Shown here: positions 1 to 8,515 of the stretch, piece by piece
Position numbering within the stretch: the stretch's first letter is position 1
How the letters are laid out: every line of letters begins with the position of its first letter
Position numbers and translations under genes: made by a program
Notes under the pieces: model-generated
What the model was told of the DNA's origin: nothing
Databases searched by the model: none
What the model saw: the letters and a program-made list of their open reading frames with translations, nothing else
NCBI GenBank assembly: GCA_045595365.1
Contig: JAZOAI010000016.1
Location: 1-54,857, forward strand
DNA: 54,857 bases
Direction: 5' to 3'
Source of the DNA: SIG480 sp045595365
Lineage (GTDB): Bacteria > Bacillota > Clostridia > Oscillospirales > JAAYXM01

Positions 1-23
1 TCCGGAGTCGCGACCGAGTATTG

Positions 24-52
24 ATTATATCACACTGCACACCCTCTGTCAA
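24..52 (-). promoter_or_regulatory. Consensus sigma-A promoter reading left out of the window
   Basis: On the minus strand a perfect -35 TTGACA (47-52) is followed after 17 nt by a perfect -10 TATAAT (24-29), preceded by the extended -10 dinucleotide TG. The transcript would start about ten bases from the window edge and run leftward. It is the downstream member of a tandem pair. That arrangement and strength are typical of rRNA or tRNA operons, but the transcribed gene is outside the window. Confidence 0.75.
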
Positions 53-110
53 GCGCTTTTTTCGATTTTTTTAAATCTTTTTTTATCCGCTTCCCGCGAG
101 GTGCCTTAAT

Positions 111-140
111 AATATACCACCTTTTACCTACCTTTGTCAA
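111..140 (-). promoter_or_regulatory. Second tandem leftward sigma-A promoter
   Basis: On the minus strand TTGACA (135-140) is followed after 18 nt by TATATT (111-116). It lies about 90 bp upstream of the promoter at 24-52 and points the same way, so the two form a P1-P2 pair. No ORF lies between them on that strand. Confidence 0.6.
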
Positions 141-233
141 CTCCTTTTTTTGAAAAATTTTAAAAAATTTTCTAATTGTCACTTGTTATTATATATGTAA
201 ATTTCTATTTTATTCATAAAAATTTTTTCATCA

Positions 234-262
234 TTGATTTTAAGTGGATTTTGATATATAAT
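234..262 (+). promoter_or_regulatory. Promoter of metAA
   Basis: TTGATT (234-239), 17 nt, then TATAAT (257-262). The predicted start of transcription is only about 20 nt before the ATG, so the leader is short. It leaves no room for a SAM riboswitch or T-box. Confidence 0.55.
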
Positions 263-289
263 ATTTCCATTGAATTAGGAGGATTTTAT

Positions 290-1207
290 ATGCCGATTAA
301 AATTCCGGACGCCCTTCCTGCAAGGAGCATTCTTGAACAAGAAAATATCTTTGTTATGACGGAGTTCCGCGCTGCACATCAGGATATCCGTCCTCTTCGC
401 ATACTCATCCTCAACCTTATGCCTACAAAAATCACTACCGAAACACAACTTCTCCGAGCACTTTCGAACACGCCGCTTCAGATAGAGTTTGATTTGCTCA
501 AAACGGCTACACATCGTTCCAAAAACACCTCAAGCGAGCATCTTGATTCTTTCTATAAGGATTTTTCCGAAATCCGCACACAAAAATACGACGGAATGAT
601 TATCACCGGCGCCCCGGTTGAAACTCTTGATTTTGAAAGTGTTGATTACTGGCCCGAGCTTTGTGAGATTATGGAATGGAGCAAAAAAAATGTTCACTCC
701 ACCTTCCACATCTGTTGGGGCGCCCAGGCCGCGCTCTATTACCATTACAGAATCGACAAGTCCCCGAGCGACGGAAAGGTTTTCGGAATCTTCAAGCACG
801 AGAATCTTTCTCCCAAATGCCCTCTTCTTCGTGGGTTTGACGATTTCTTTTTCGCTCCCCACTCACGACATACTGCAATAGATGAAGATGCTCTTGTAAA
901 ATGTGAAAATCTTGAGCTTCTTGCCTCTTCCCCCGAAGCCGGAGCGTATATTATCACAAGCCGTGACGGCAGACAAATTTTCGTGACAGGTCACCCCGAA
1001 TATGATGCCGGAACTTTAGCTTCTGAATATGAACGCGATGTTAACCTCGGAAAGCCCATTGATCTTCCGAAGAACTATTACGAAAATGACGATCCTTCCC
1101 TTGCGCCGATTGTGACCTGGCGCGCACACGCACAGCTTTTGTATACCAACTGGCTCAACTATTACGTCTACCAGACCACACCTTACAATGTCGATGATAT
1201 TAATTAA
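290..1207 (+). CDS. metAA: Homoserine O-acetyltransferase (MetA family, acetyl-CoA type)
   Basis: Activates the hydroxyl of homoserine in the methionine pathway. The 305-residue product is the normal length for MetA and begins MPIKIPDALPA, with an AGGAGG box 5-6 nt upstream of the ATG. A longer reading frame from 176 adds 38 AT-rich codons that the family lacks. The catalytic residues are Cys142 (HICWGAQ), His235 and Glu237 (TGHPEYD), at the E. coli MetA numbers. Residue 111 is Glu (GAPVE). In the characterised family Glu111 goes with acetyl-CoA use and Gly111 with succinyl-CoA use, so I call it an acetyltransferase despite the MetA fold. It stands alone, followed by a strong terminator. Confidence 0.95.
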   Translation: MPIKIPDALPARSILEQENIFVMTEFRAAHQDIRPLRILILNLMPTKITTETQLLRALSNTPLQIEFDLLKTATHRSKNTSSEHLDSFYKDFSEIRTQKYDGMIITGAPVETLDFESVDYWPELCEIMEWSKKNVHSTFHICWGAQAALYYHYRIDKSPSDGKVFGIFKHENLSPKCPLLRGFDDFFFAPHSRHTAIDEDALVKCENLELLASSPEAGAYIITSRDGRQIFVTGHPEYDAGTLASEYERDVNLGKPIDLPKNYYENDDPSLAPIVTWRAHAQLLYTNWLNYYVYQTTPYNVDDIN

Positions 1208-1250
1208 AAAACTTCGCCCGTTTGGAGATGACCAAACGGGCGAAGTTTTT
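1208..1250. terminator. Bidirectional intrinsic terminator between metAA and the sleB-like gene
   Basis: A perfect stem, ACTTCGCCCGTTTGG paired with CCAAACGGGCGAAGT around a 6-nt loop, is flanked by an A-run on the left and a T-run on the right. It can therefore stop the convergent transcripts from both sides. Confidence 0.9.
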
Positions 1251-2047
1251 TATGCATAAAAGTCATGTCTGCCTATCGTCATCACGAAGTCTCGATTATC
1301 AGGGACCCACGTGCTTGTTGAAATCTCAGGATTTAGGAAGAAGAGAATATTGCGATTTGAGAGCTTGTAGTTTTCAAGGCAGATTTTTGCAGCCATAACG
1401 CTTTCCTCTGTCGGTTCATTATTGATTGTTCCGTTTGCTACGGGAGTGAACTGAACTCCGTTCTTTTTATCAAAAATAACTTCGTATATGCTGTTGGGAT
1501 ATTCATCACTTCTGACTCGGTTTAAGACAACGTTTCCAACCGCGATTTTTCCCTCAAGCGACTCTCCCGCACTTTCTGCACTTATAATTTTTGACAGCCA
1601 GTAGAGGTCATCATTATTATAGAACTCCTCCCCGGGGATAAACTCCTCTCCGCCGGTTTCTACGACAGCCGTTTTTGTTTTTTCATCCCACCGAATCTCT
1701 GCCCCGAGAATCTTTGCAATACTTCTTATCGGGACATATGTGCTGCCGTCGATTATTATGTTCTCGTTCCCGGAATAAATATACCGTCCTCCACTTTCAA
1801 GAAATTTTTCTCCGATTCTTGCATCTGCTTTTGAATTATCCGTTATAACCGTTGCGACCTTATTTTCATTATTCCATACAACCTCATAATCAGAAATGCT
1901 CTTTGAAAAGCCTTTTACGGGAACGTATGTAACAGAACTGATGAGCTTTGCTCCGTCAAACGTTTTTCCGTCAATGGTCACGTTAGCCGCCATACTGCCT
2001 GAAAAAAGCATAAGTGCAGATAACGCGCCAATTAAAAACCGTTTCAT
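1250..2047 (-). CDS. Secreted SleB/CwlJ-type cell wall hydrolase with copper amine oxidase N-like domain
   Basis: The 265-residue protein starts with a lysine/arginine-plus-hydrophobic signal peptide ending near Ala-Asn at residues 20-22. Residues about 22-130 look like the copper amine oxidase N-terminal-like repeat domain often fused to clostridial surface enzymes (VTIDGKTF, YVPIRSIAKILGAEIRWD). Residues about 145-265 are a SleB/CwlJ hydrolase_2 domain (DLYWLSKIISAESAGES, AVGNVVLNRV, FLNP, GRHDFY). The active Glu is probably in SAESAGES. Homologues digest spore cortex or vegetative peptidoglycan. With sporulation genes elsewhere in the window a germination or wall-turnover role is plausible. 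An AAAGGATGTG box precedes the ATG. I give no gene symbol because SleB itself has a different N-terminal domain. Confidence 0.88.
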   Translation of the reverse strand: MKRFLIGALSALMLFSGSMAANVTIDGKTFDGAKLISSVTYVPVKGFSKSISDYEVVWNNENKVATVITDNSKADARIGEKFLESGGRYIYSGNENIIIDGSTYVPIRSIAKILGAEIRWDEKTKTAVVETGGEEFIPGEEFYNNDDLYWLSKIISAESAGESLEGKIAVGNVVLNRVRSDEYPNSIYEVIFDKKNGVQFTPVANGTINNEPTEESVMAAKICLENYKLSNRNILFFLNPEISTSTWVPDNRDFVMTIGRHDFYA

Positions 2048-2079
2048 ACAATCACATCCTTTCGCGTGGTGCTTTTTTA

Positions 2080-2108
2080 ATTTTACATTGACATCAAATT
2101 CATTTCAA
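2080..2108 (-). promoter_or_regulatory. Promoter of the sleB-like gene
   Basis: On the minus strand TTGAAA (2103-2108), 17 nt, then TAAAAT (2080-2085), about 33 nt upstream of the start codon. It looks like sigma-A rather than a sporulation sigma consensus. Confidence 0.45.
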
Positions 2109-2178
2109 GTTTAAACATTTTACAGAATATGATATTTCAGACAGTTCTGTACTTTTTTTACTTTTTTAAAAAAAGCAC

Positions 2179-2207
2179 TTGCATTTTGAAATAAAATCTG
2201 TTATTAT
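2179..2207 (+). promoter_or_regulatory. Promoter of rpmB
   Basis: TTGCAT (2179-2184), 17 nt, then TATTAT (2202-2207), giving a leader of about 35 nt before the L28 start. Confidence 0.5.
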
Positions 2208-2250
2208 ATTAGATGCTGTTTATTGACAAGAATTGAAGGAGGTGCGGCAA

Positions 2251-2439
2251 ATGGCAAAATGCGCAATATGCGATAAGGGCGTGACATTCGGAATCAAGGT
2301 TTCTCACTCACACAGACGTTCCAACAAAATGTGGAAGCCGAACGTTAAGCGTGTAAAAGCAATCGTTGATGGTTCACCCCGTCATATTTATGTTTGTACT
2401 AGATGCCTCCGTTCCGGTAAGGTTCAGCGCGCGATATAA
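2251..2439 (+). CDS. rpmB: 50S ribosomal protein L28
   Basis: A 62-residue large-subunit protein. The start chosen is the ATG after GGAGGTGCGGCAA, giving MAKCAICDKGV; six extra codons upstream contain the ribosome binding site itself. Two Cys-x2-Cys pairs (Cys4/Cys7 and Cys49/Cys52) form the zinc-binding variant of L28. The diagnostic core includes SHSHRRSNKMWKPNV and RHIYVCTRCLRSGKV. It is monocistronic, with its own promoter and terminator. Confidence 0.97.
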   Translation: MAKCAICDKGVTFGIKVSHSHRRSNKMWKPNVKRVKAIVDGSPRHIYVCTRCLRSGKVQRAI

Positions 2440-2457
2440 GTACACATGAATTGCGAT

Positions 2458-2484
2458 AGACGCGGATTTCTCCGCGTCTTTTTG
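2458..2484 (+). terminator. Intrinsic terminator after rpmB
   Basis: Stem AGACGCGGA/TCCGCGTCT with a TTTC loop, followed by five T. It lies 18 nt after the rpmB stop. Confidence 0.85.
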
Positions 2485-2512
2485 CTTATCTCAAAAAAGG
2501 GAGTTTTTTTAT

Positions 2513-3169
2513 ATGGCACTATCTCTTATTTCACTCGAAGCTTATGTAAGCGTTGTTGTCCGTCTTGTTATTGCGCTCTTATCCGGCGCACTAATCGGAA
2601 TGGAACGTGGCAGTTCAAAACACGATGCAGGGCTTCGTACACACATCATAGTGTGTCTGGGCGCAGCTTCCGTTATGATCACAAGTCAGCTTATTGCAGA
2701 AAAATACGGCGCAATAACAGACATTACGCGCCTTGGAGCTCAGGTCATCAGCGGAATCGGTTTTCTCGGAGCAGGCAGCATTATTGTCAGCCGCAACCGT
2801 GTTCACGGTCTCACCACAGCCGCTGGCCTCTGGACCACTGCATGCCTCGGGCTTGTCGTTGGAGCCGGGTTCATTGAGGTTTCTATTACAATTCTCGCGC
2901 TTATAATGTTCACTACGTATGTTCTTCGCCCGCTCTCCTTGAAGCTTCGTGCGAACGACCTGACTTTCCAGGTGATCGCCTCAGCTTCAGAGCTTTCAGC
3001 AACCGAGTTTACAAAACTTTTTGTTGAGAAGGGCTATGAGATTGTTTCACTGAAAACCGCAGACGAGAAGCTTGTTGTCATTCTACATATGCCTTCTCCC
3101 ATCAGCAAAAACGATTTCATATTGTCAACAGCTGCAATTCCCGGAATCCTCAGCGTGGCAGAAATTTAA
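2513..3169 (+). CDS. MgtC/SapB family membrane protein
   Basis: The 218-residue protein has an N-terminal membrane half with about four helices (residues roughly 10-145) and a C-terminal soluble half resembling an ACT fold. Family signatures are LSGALIGMERG, DAGLRTHIIVCLGAA, RLGAQVISGIGFLGAGSI and GLTTAAGLW. MgtC proteins bind the F1Fo ATP synthase or affect magnesium and phosphate homeostasis in some pathogens; in other bacteria the role is unsettled. The start follows GGGAG. No magnesium riboswitch is visible between the rpmB terminator and the start, a gap of about 30 nt, so expression may come from leak-through or a weak local promoter. Confidence 0.9.
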   Translation: MALSLISLEAYVSVVVRLVIALLSGALIGMERGSSKHDAGLRTHIIVCLGAASVMITSQLIAEKYGAITDITRLGAQVISGIGFLGAGSIIVSRNRVHGLTTAAGLWTTACLGLVVGAGFIEVSITILALIMFTTYVLRPLSLKLRANDLTFQVIASASELSATEFTKLFVEKGYEIVSLKTADEKLVVILHMPSPISKNDFILSTAAIPGILSVAEI

Positions 3170-3179
3170 CTACAAAAAA

Positions 3180-3216
3180 ACTAAAGCCGCAAAAGCATTG
3201 CTTTTGCGGCTTTAGT
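3180..3216. terminator. Bidirectional terminator between mgtC and mfd
   Basis: A perfect 17-bp stem (ACTAAAGCCGCAAAAGC with its complement) around an ATT loop lies between the mgtC stop and the mfd stop, 10 nt after mgtC and directly abutting the mfd stop. The AAAA and T-rich flanks allow use from either side. Confidence 0.85.
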
Positions 3217-6200
3217 TCATTCTTTTGCCTCTTTATATGCTATAACAAAATTCTGTGCGCATAATAGCGGTTCGTCATCGCCTTTAAGCTTTAACATAAG
3301 ATACGGCTCCTGCCCTGCGTTGAGGAGAATTTTGCCCTTATACTCAGGCCTTGCGCATAGCTTGGATATAATATCAAAGCTCGGGTCAAGCATCGTAATT
3401 TTAAGCGCGCTTCCCTTCTGAGTAATGTCTGAAATGCCCGCATCAGCCGCCGCAATTCTCAAGAGAGCAATATCTATAAGCACCATAGTTTCCTTTGGTG
3501 GCTCCCCAAAGCGGTCGCAAAGCTCATCAATGACGTCATCTGCCTCTTCCCGGTCAGAAATTGATGCAATTCTGCGATAGAGGTCCATCCGTGTTTCGCT
3601 TGATGCGACATAATGCTCAGGAATGTTCGCGGAAACGGATATATCTGCCGTGCACACGGTTGAATTTTTAGGCGCCTCTCCCTTTTCCTCTAAGATTGCA
3701 GTTTCAAGAAGCTTTAAATACATATCATATCCGACGCTCACCATATGCCCGCTCTGCTCAGCCCCGAGAACGTTCCCAGCGCCGCGGAGTTCGAGATCAC
3801 GCATTGCAATCTTGAACCCCGAACCGAATTCAACATACTCGCGGATTGCAGCAAGGCGCTTTTCTGCAATTTCAGAAAGAGCCTTTCCGCGCCGATAAGT
3901 GAGATATGCGTAGGCGTGGCGGCTTGACCGACCGACACGGCCGCGAATCTGATGAAGCTGAGCAAGCCCCATTTTATCGGCATCTTCAATAATGAGAGTA
4001 TTGACATTCGGGATGTCAATTCCCGTTTCAATAATTGTTGTGCAGACGAGAACCTGAATCTCGCCCTCGCCCATCTGCCGCATAACCTCTGAAAGCTCAC
4101 CCTCGCCCATCTGGCCGTGGCCTACTGCGACGCTCACACCCGGCACAAGCTTTGCAATACGCGCGGCACAAGCATCTATCGAGGCTACGTTATTGTGGAG
4201 ATAATACACCTGCCCACCACGGGCAACCTCACGGCGGATTGCATCAGCTATAATCTCCCGGTCATACTCGAAAACGTATGTCTGAACGGGATGTCGGTTT
4301 CGCGGTGCTTCTTCCATAATGGACATATCCCGGATCCCCGAAAGTGCCATATTGAGTGTTCTCGGTATCGGCGTTGCAGTGAGGGTCAGAACGTCAATAT
4401 CCTTTGACATTTCCTTAAGGCGCTCCTTGTGTGAGACTCCAAATCGTTGTTCTTCATCAACAATGAGAAGCCCGAGCTTTTTAAACGAAATATTCTTTGA
4501 AAGAAGCTTGTGCGTTCCTATTATCAAATCCATTTCTCCGCTCTTTGCTCCGCGTATTGTCTCGCGGTTTCTTTTATCAGAACAAAAGCGCGATGTCAGC
4601 CCTATTTTAACTGGATACCCTGAAAAACGGCGCGATGCCGTGAGAAAATGTTGCTCTGCGAGAACAGTTGTCGGGACAAGAATAGCAACCTGCTTTCCTC
4701 CAAGAATACACTTCATAGCAGCTCGCAGGGCAACCTCAGTCTTTCCAAAGCCGACGTCGCCGCAAAGAAGCCTATCCATCGGGTATTTCCTCTGCATATC
4801 GCCCTTGATTTCCGAAATACAACGGAGCTGGTCATCCGTCTCTTCAAATTCAAATGCCTCTTCAAATTCCTTCTGCCACTCACCGTCAGGCGGGAAGGCC
4901 TCCCTTTCCATAGCCTGCCTTGCGGCGTAGAGCTTTATAAGCTCCTCAGCGAGCTCACGCGCAGCTCCTTTCGCGCGGAGCTTCGTTTTTTGCCATTCTC
5001 CGCCGCCGAGCTTTGAAAGCTTTATGCCCGAATCCTCTCCGGCTCCTATGTATCGCGACACCATATCAAGCTGGGTTACAGGAACATACAGTGCATCTGT
5101 TCCGAGATACATTATCTTTATATAGTCTTTCTCTACTCCGTCTGTTTTAATCTTCGTAATCCCCGCAAATTTTCCTATTCCGTGGAGGTCGTGAACAACC
5201 AGACAGCCGGCAGTAAGCTCCTGATAACTCCCTATCTTCTGGCTGTTCTTTTTGTCACGGGTTATCCTTCCCCGTTTTTTAGGCGCACGCATAAGCTGGC
5301 CTTCCGTGAAAAGCGCAAAGTCCTCGCCGGGATATGCAAAGCCAGCTGAGAGAACGCCCTCGCCGATTATTACACACGGCTCATCCGGCAGTGCTGCAAG
5401 GAGCGAGTCAACCCTCGAATGAATTCCTCTTTCTTCCAAAAGAACACGCATCTTCTCCGAGTTTTTTTCACTTCCGGTAAGTATAACTACACGGTTTCCC
5501 TCTTCAAGGCTCTCCGAGATTTCAGAACAGGCAAGCTCTAAATTTCCGCCATAGCTCGGAAGCTGTCGCGCTATAATTGACAGGACCGCCTTAGGAGATA
5601 TACCGTATTCCGCGCGGACAAAAGCTTCAAGGAAAACGCTTTTTCTTTCCGAAACAAAACTCTGCACACTTTCAAAGCTTTCTGAAAAGCCATCGGTCTC
5701 CGGGAGAAGATACCCTCCGTGAATAAGACTCCTGACATCATCTTCTTCTCTTTTTTTTTCGCGGCCGGCAGCATCGCGGATGCGGTAAAAATCATCTATA
5801 AATATGATTGCATCCTCTGATATATAATCGAGTCCGCAAATATGTTCTGTATGGAGCAGGTTAAAATATCTGTCGCGGGCTTTCGGCAAAATCCCCGACC
5901 TTACAAGCTCAATATCATCCTCAAGAGTTTTAATAAGTCTCTCGTTTTTCTTTTTTCTCTTGTTTTCTTTTGTGAGCGCTTCTGATAGTTTCTCTAAAAG
6001 CCGAGACATCTCTTCCACTTCAGAAGTTGATGCAGGGAGAAGCTCACAGCTTCTTAAGTTTTCTATCCGTCTCTGGGTTTCACACTCAAAAGCGCCCATC
6101 GAATCGAGCTCATCTCCGAAAAACTCTATTCTCACGGGGTTTTCTTTGCCGGGTGAAAAAATATCGACAATTCCTCCGCGCACTGCAAACTGCCCTTCGG

Positions 6201-6705
6201 CTTCAACCTGGTCACATCTTGTATATCCGCGCCCGACAAGCTTTCCACACAGCTCCTCCTGCGAACAAACCTCTCCCAGCCTGAGCGTTATTGTATTCCC
6301 CAGAATTTTGTCAGGCGGCGCAGTCCTTTGCATAAGCGAAAAAACAGGAGCAAGAGTAATCCCCGCGCTCCCGTCTGCCAGCGCTTTCATTGTTGCAAGC
6401 CTCTCGTGGAGAGAATCACGGGATGCGCCATCAACATCGTGCAGTGATAGCTCAAGCACAGGCAAAACCTTCGGTTCCTCACCGCACATTACGGATATAT
6501 CCCGCGCGGCGCGGCGCGCATCCAGCTCATCTGCATAGATGCAGACTATCTGGCGCTTTGTAGCCATTCTTACCGCAGATATTATATGTGCTTTATGTAC
6601 GGCAGATAAGCCGGAGAGTGCGATCGGGCATTCTCCGGCATCTATTTTTTGCAAAAGCGTTGCAAAATCTTTATTATTCTTAAGTACCTGACACAGTGCA
6701 AGCAT
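3217..6705 (-). CDS. mfd: Transcription-repair coupling factor
   Basis: An ATP-dependent translocase that dislodges stalled RNA polymerase and recruits UvrA to lesions. At 1162 residues it is full length. In order: an N-terminal UvrB-like region with no active ATPase (1 to about 350), a CarD-like RNA polymerase interaction domain (about 497-555, GCLVVHDLHGIGKF), helicase domain 1 with Walker A GDVGFGK (649-655) and DEEQ box (750-753), helicase domain 2 with RVGRSSRHAYAYL, and the TRCF C-terminal domain. It follows pth by 14 nt in the same direction, the pth-mfd order seen in many Firmicutes. Confidence 0.97.
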   Translation of the reverse strand: MLALCQVLKNNKDFATLLQKIDAGECPIALSGLSAVHKAHIISAVRMATKRQIVCIYADELDARRAARDISVMCGEEPKVLPVLELSLHDVDGASRDSLHERLATMKALADGSAGITLAPVFSLMQRTAPPDKILGNTITLRLGEVCSQEELCGKLVGRGYTRCDQVEAEGQFAVRGGIVDIFSPGKENPVRIEFFGDELDSMGAFECETQRRIENLRSCELLPASTSEVEEMSRLLEKLSEALTKENKRKKKNERLIKTLEDDIELVRSGILPKARDRYFNLLHTEHICGLDYISEDAIIFIDDFYRIRDAAGREKKREEDDVRSLIHGGYLLPETDGFSESFESVQSFVSERKSVFLEAFVRAEYGISPKAVLSIIARQLPSYGGNLELACSEISESLEEGNRVVILTGSEKNSEKMRVLLEERGIHSRVDSLLAALPDEPCVIIGEGVLSAGFAYPGEDFALFTEGQLMRAPKKRGRITRDKKNSQKIGSYQELTAGCLVVHDLHGIGKFAGITKIKTDGVEKDYIKIMYLGTDALYVPVTQLDMVSRYIGAGEDSGIKLSKLGGGEWQKTKLRAKGAARELAEELIKLYAARQAMEREAFPPDGEWQKEFEEAFEFEETDDQLRCISEIKGDMQRKYPMDRLLCGDVGFGKTEVALRAAMKCILGGKQVAILVPTTVLAEQHFLTASRRFSGYPVKIGLTSRFCSDKRNRETIRGAKSGEMDLIIGTHKLLSKNISFKKLGLLIVDEEQRFGVSHKERLKEMSKDIDVLTLTATPIPRTLNMALSGIRDMSIMEEAPRNRHPVQTYVFEYDREIIADAIRREVARGGQVYYLHNNVASIDACAARIAKLVPGVSVAVGHGQMGEGELSEVMRQMGEGEIQVLVCTTIIETGIDIPNVNTLIIEDADKMGLAQLHQIRGRVGRSSRHAYAYLTYRRGKALSEIAEKRLAAIREYVEFGSGFKIAMRDLELRGAGNVLGAEQSGHMVSVGYDMYLKLLETAILEEKGEAPKNSTVCTADISVSANIPEHYVASSETRMDLYRRIASISDREEADDVIDELCDRFGEPPKETMVLIDIALLRIAAADAGISDITQKGSALKITMLDPSFDIISKLCARPEYKGKILLNAGQEPYLMLKLKGDDEPLLCAQNFVIAYKEAKE

Positions 6706-6719
6706 TTTTTTACCTGCCT

Positions 6720-7340
6720 CTAATTAAATTTAGCCGCAGCCGACTGGAATCCACATTCTATAATTTCACGCACTGCATTCACTGCGCGCAAAATGGCATC
6801 GTCAAGCTTTTTCTTATCCTCTGCCGAAAAAGAGCCCAAAACCCAGTTGATAAGCTCTCCCGAAGCGGGTGGCGCACCAACTCCCACTTTGATTCTCGGG
6901 AAAACATCACTTCCCGCAATTTCGATTATGTTCTTTATTCCATTATGTCCGCCGGCGCTTCCCTTTTCTCTTATGCGGATTTTGCCTACGGGAAGAGAAA
7001 CGTCATCGTAGATAACAAGAACTCTATCCATCGGGATTTTATAAAACGAAGACGCCGCTTTTACGGACTCTCCCGATAAATTCATAAACGTCTGCGGTTT
7101 GAGCAAAAGAACGCTTCTCCCGCCGATTTCTCCCCGACCGCAAAGAGCCTTGAATTTAAGCTCGCTGACATCTGTTTTTTCTATCTCCGAAAGCTTATCA
7201 AGAACCATAAAGCCTGTGTTATGCCTAGTTTTTTCGTATTCCTTGCCCGGATTTCCAAGACCGACGACAAGCCACTCGGGAGGGCCGAGCGGTGGTTTTC
7301 TTTCGCTTTCAATTTTTTTGAAAAGGTCAAATATCGACAC
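6720..7340 (-). CDS. pth: Peptidyl-tRNA hydrolase
   Basis: Releases tRNA from peptidyl-tRNAs that drop off the ribosome. The 206-residue protein has the Pth signatures WLVVGLGNPGKEYEKTRHN (catalytic His in TRHN), LLLKPQTFMNLSGESV, VIYDDVSLPVGKIRIR and GSAGGHNGIKNII. About 20 residues precede the usual N terminus. The start is GTG after AAGGTGATTTGAC. It lies 17 nt downstream of the ROK regulator gene, so it may share a transcript with the sugar cluster upstream. Confidence 0.95.
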   Translation of the reverse strand: MSIFDLFKKIESERKPPLGPPEWLVVGLGNPGKEYEKTRHNTGFMVLDKLSEIEKTDVSELKFKALCGRGEIGGRSVLLLKPQTFMNLSGESVKAASSFYKIPMDRVLVIYDDVSLPVGKIRIREKGSAGGHNGIKNIIEIAGSDVFPRIKVGVGAPPASGELINWVLGSFSAEDKKKLDDAILRAVNAVREIIECGFQSAAAKFN

Positions 7341-7357
7341 GTCAAATCACCTTTTTA

Positions 7358-8509
7358 TCATTCTGTTATAAAGTCGCCGTCCTCAAATATGCGGTCAAGA
7401 AGGTATCTCCCTGCACCTTGTGTTACGGGGTTTCCCGGAACTGTTGAAAAGCTGAGGGAAAATGTTTCAGAGTTTGCCGAAAACATAATTAAAGAAAGCT
7501 CGTCAAAAAGCTTTTTTAGAAACGGCTTCCCAAGAACCGTTATCTCGCCTCCGAGAACAACCGCTTCGGGGTTTATCATATTTATTATGTTGTTAATCCC
7601 CGCGGCGATATATTTGCAGATGTCAGCAAGCTTTTCAAGCTGGCCTTCATCATTGGTATCTATTTCTGAAATTTCGCTTACCCCCACTGCCTTGCATATT
7701 GCAGGAGTCCCTGCCATTGCTTCAAGGCAACCTCGGTTTCCGCATTTGCACGGCGCCCCGTTAATGTCAACTGAAACATGGCCGAATTCGCCCGCGTTTC
7801 CGAACGCGCCCGTAAAAATTCTGTCATCAAGTATTATACCCGCGCCTATACCGACATTTATGTCGATATATACAAGGCTGTGGATTTCTTTCTTGGATTG
7901 AGCCTTTTCAATGTATGCACAAAACGATGACTCGTTCCCGAGCTTGATTTTGACCCCCGGAAATCGTTTGCACAAAACAGAAAAAAAGTCATTATCCGGA
8001 CTTATCGGAATAAGCGTCGATGAAACCCTTTTTTTCTTCCTGTCGATAACACCGGGAACACCGATGCATATACCGAGAAGACGCCCGAAATTCTTGCAAT
8101 ATTTTTCAACATCGTCAGCGATACAGTCGCCTATTACCGAATAGTCTGAAATTTCGTGGCGGTGAAATGAAATGCTTTTCCCCTCAAGGTCAAAGGCCTC
8201 CATTTCAAATGCACCCTGCTTTATCTCAACTGCAACAACGCACCCGCCACCCGGGTTAAGCTCAAGCATAATGGGCTTTCTTCCGCTTCCGGAAAGCTTT
8301 CCCGTTCCCGTTTCGCGAACCATATTTTCGGCTATAAGCTCATCTACGAGAGAAGACACCGTAGTAGGACTTAAGCCCGTAGCGTGGGCAATAGATGCTC
8401 TCGATACGGGCTGATTTGAGTTTATTAAGTTGAATACAAGCGTCAGGTTGGATAACTTGACAAGCTTCAGGTTTGCTGTTCTGTGATTTTTTTCAGTTTT
8501 TAAAACCAT
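7358..8509 (-). CDS. ROK family transcriptional repressor with N-terminal winged helix
   Basis: The 383-residue protein has a MarR-like winged helix-turn-helix at about 25-85 (SRASIAHATGLSPTTV) and a ROK sugar-kinase-fold domain after it. ROK features are GICIGVPGVID, NVGIGAGIILDDRIF, NAGEFGHVSV and the zinc site CKCGNRGCLEA. This is the XylR/NagC layout, so it is probably a repressor released by a sugar or sugar phosphate; a retained kinase activity cannot be excluded. It sits 6 nt after the PfkB kinase gene and ends the six-gene cluster, so it is the obvious regulator of that cluster. Candidate operators are listed at 9479-9499 and 13730-13750. Confidence 0.88.
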   Translation of the reverse strand: MVLKTEKNHRTANLKLVKLSNLTLVFNLINSNQPVSRASIAHATGLSPTTVSSLVDELIAENMVRETGTGKLSGSGRKPIMLELNPGGGCVVAVEIKQGAFEMEAFDLEGKSISFHRHEISDYSVIGDCIADDVEKYCKNFGRLLGICIGVPGVIDRKKKRVSSTLIPISPDNDFFSVLCKRFPGVKIKLGNESSFCAYIEKAQSKKEIHSLVYIDINVGIGAGIILDDRIFTGAFGNAGEFGHVSVDINGAPCKCGNRGCLEAMAGTPAICKAVGVSEISEIDTNDEGQLEKLADICKYIAAGINNIINMINPEAVVLGGEITVLGKPFLKKLFDELSLIMFSANSETFSLSFSTVPGNPVTQGAGRYLLDRIFEDGDFITE

Positions 8510-8515
8510 TTAAAA

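Noticed and set aside
176..289. N-terminal extension of the metA reading frame
   Set aside because: The 38 extra codons are AT-rich and lack a ribosome binding site, contain the promoter, and precede the AGGAGG box that serves the ATG at 290.
143..289. SAM riboswitch or T-box controlling metAA
   Set aside because: The likely promoter sits within 30 nt of the start codon and no aptamer motifs are present.
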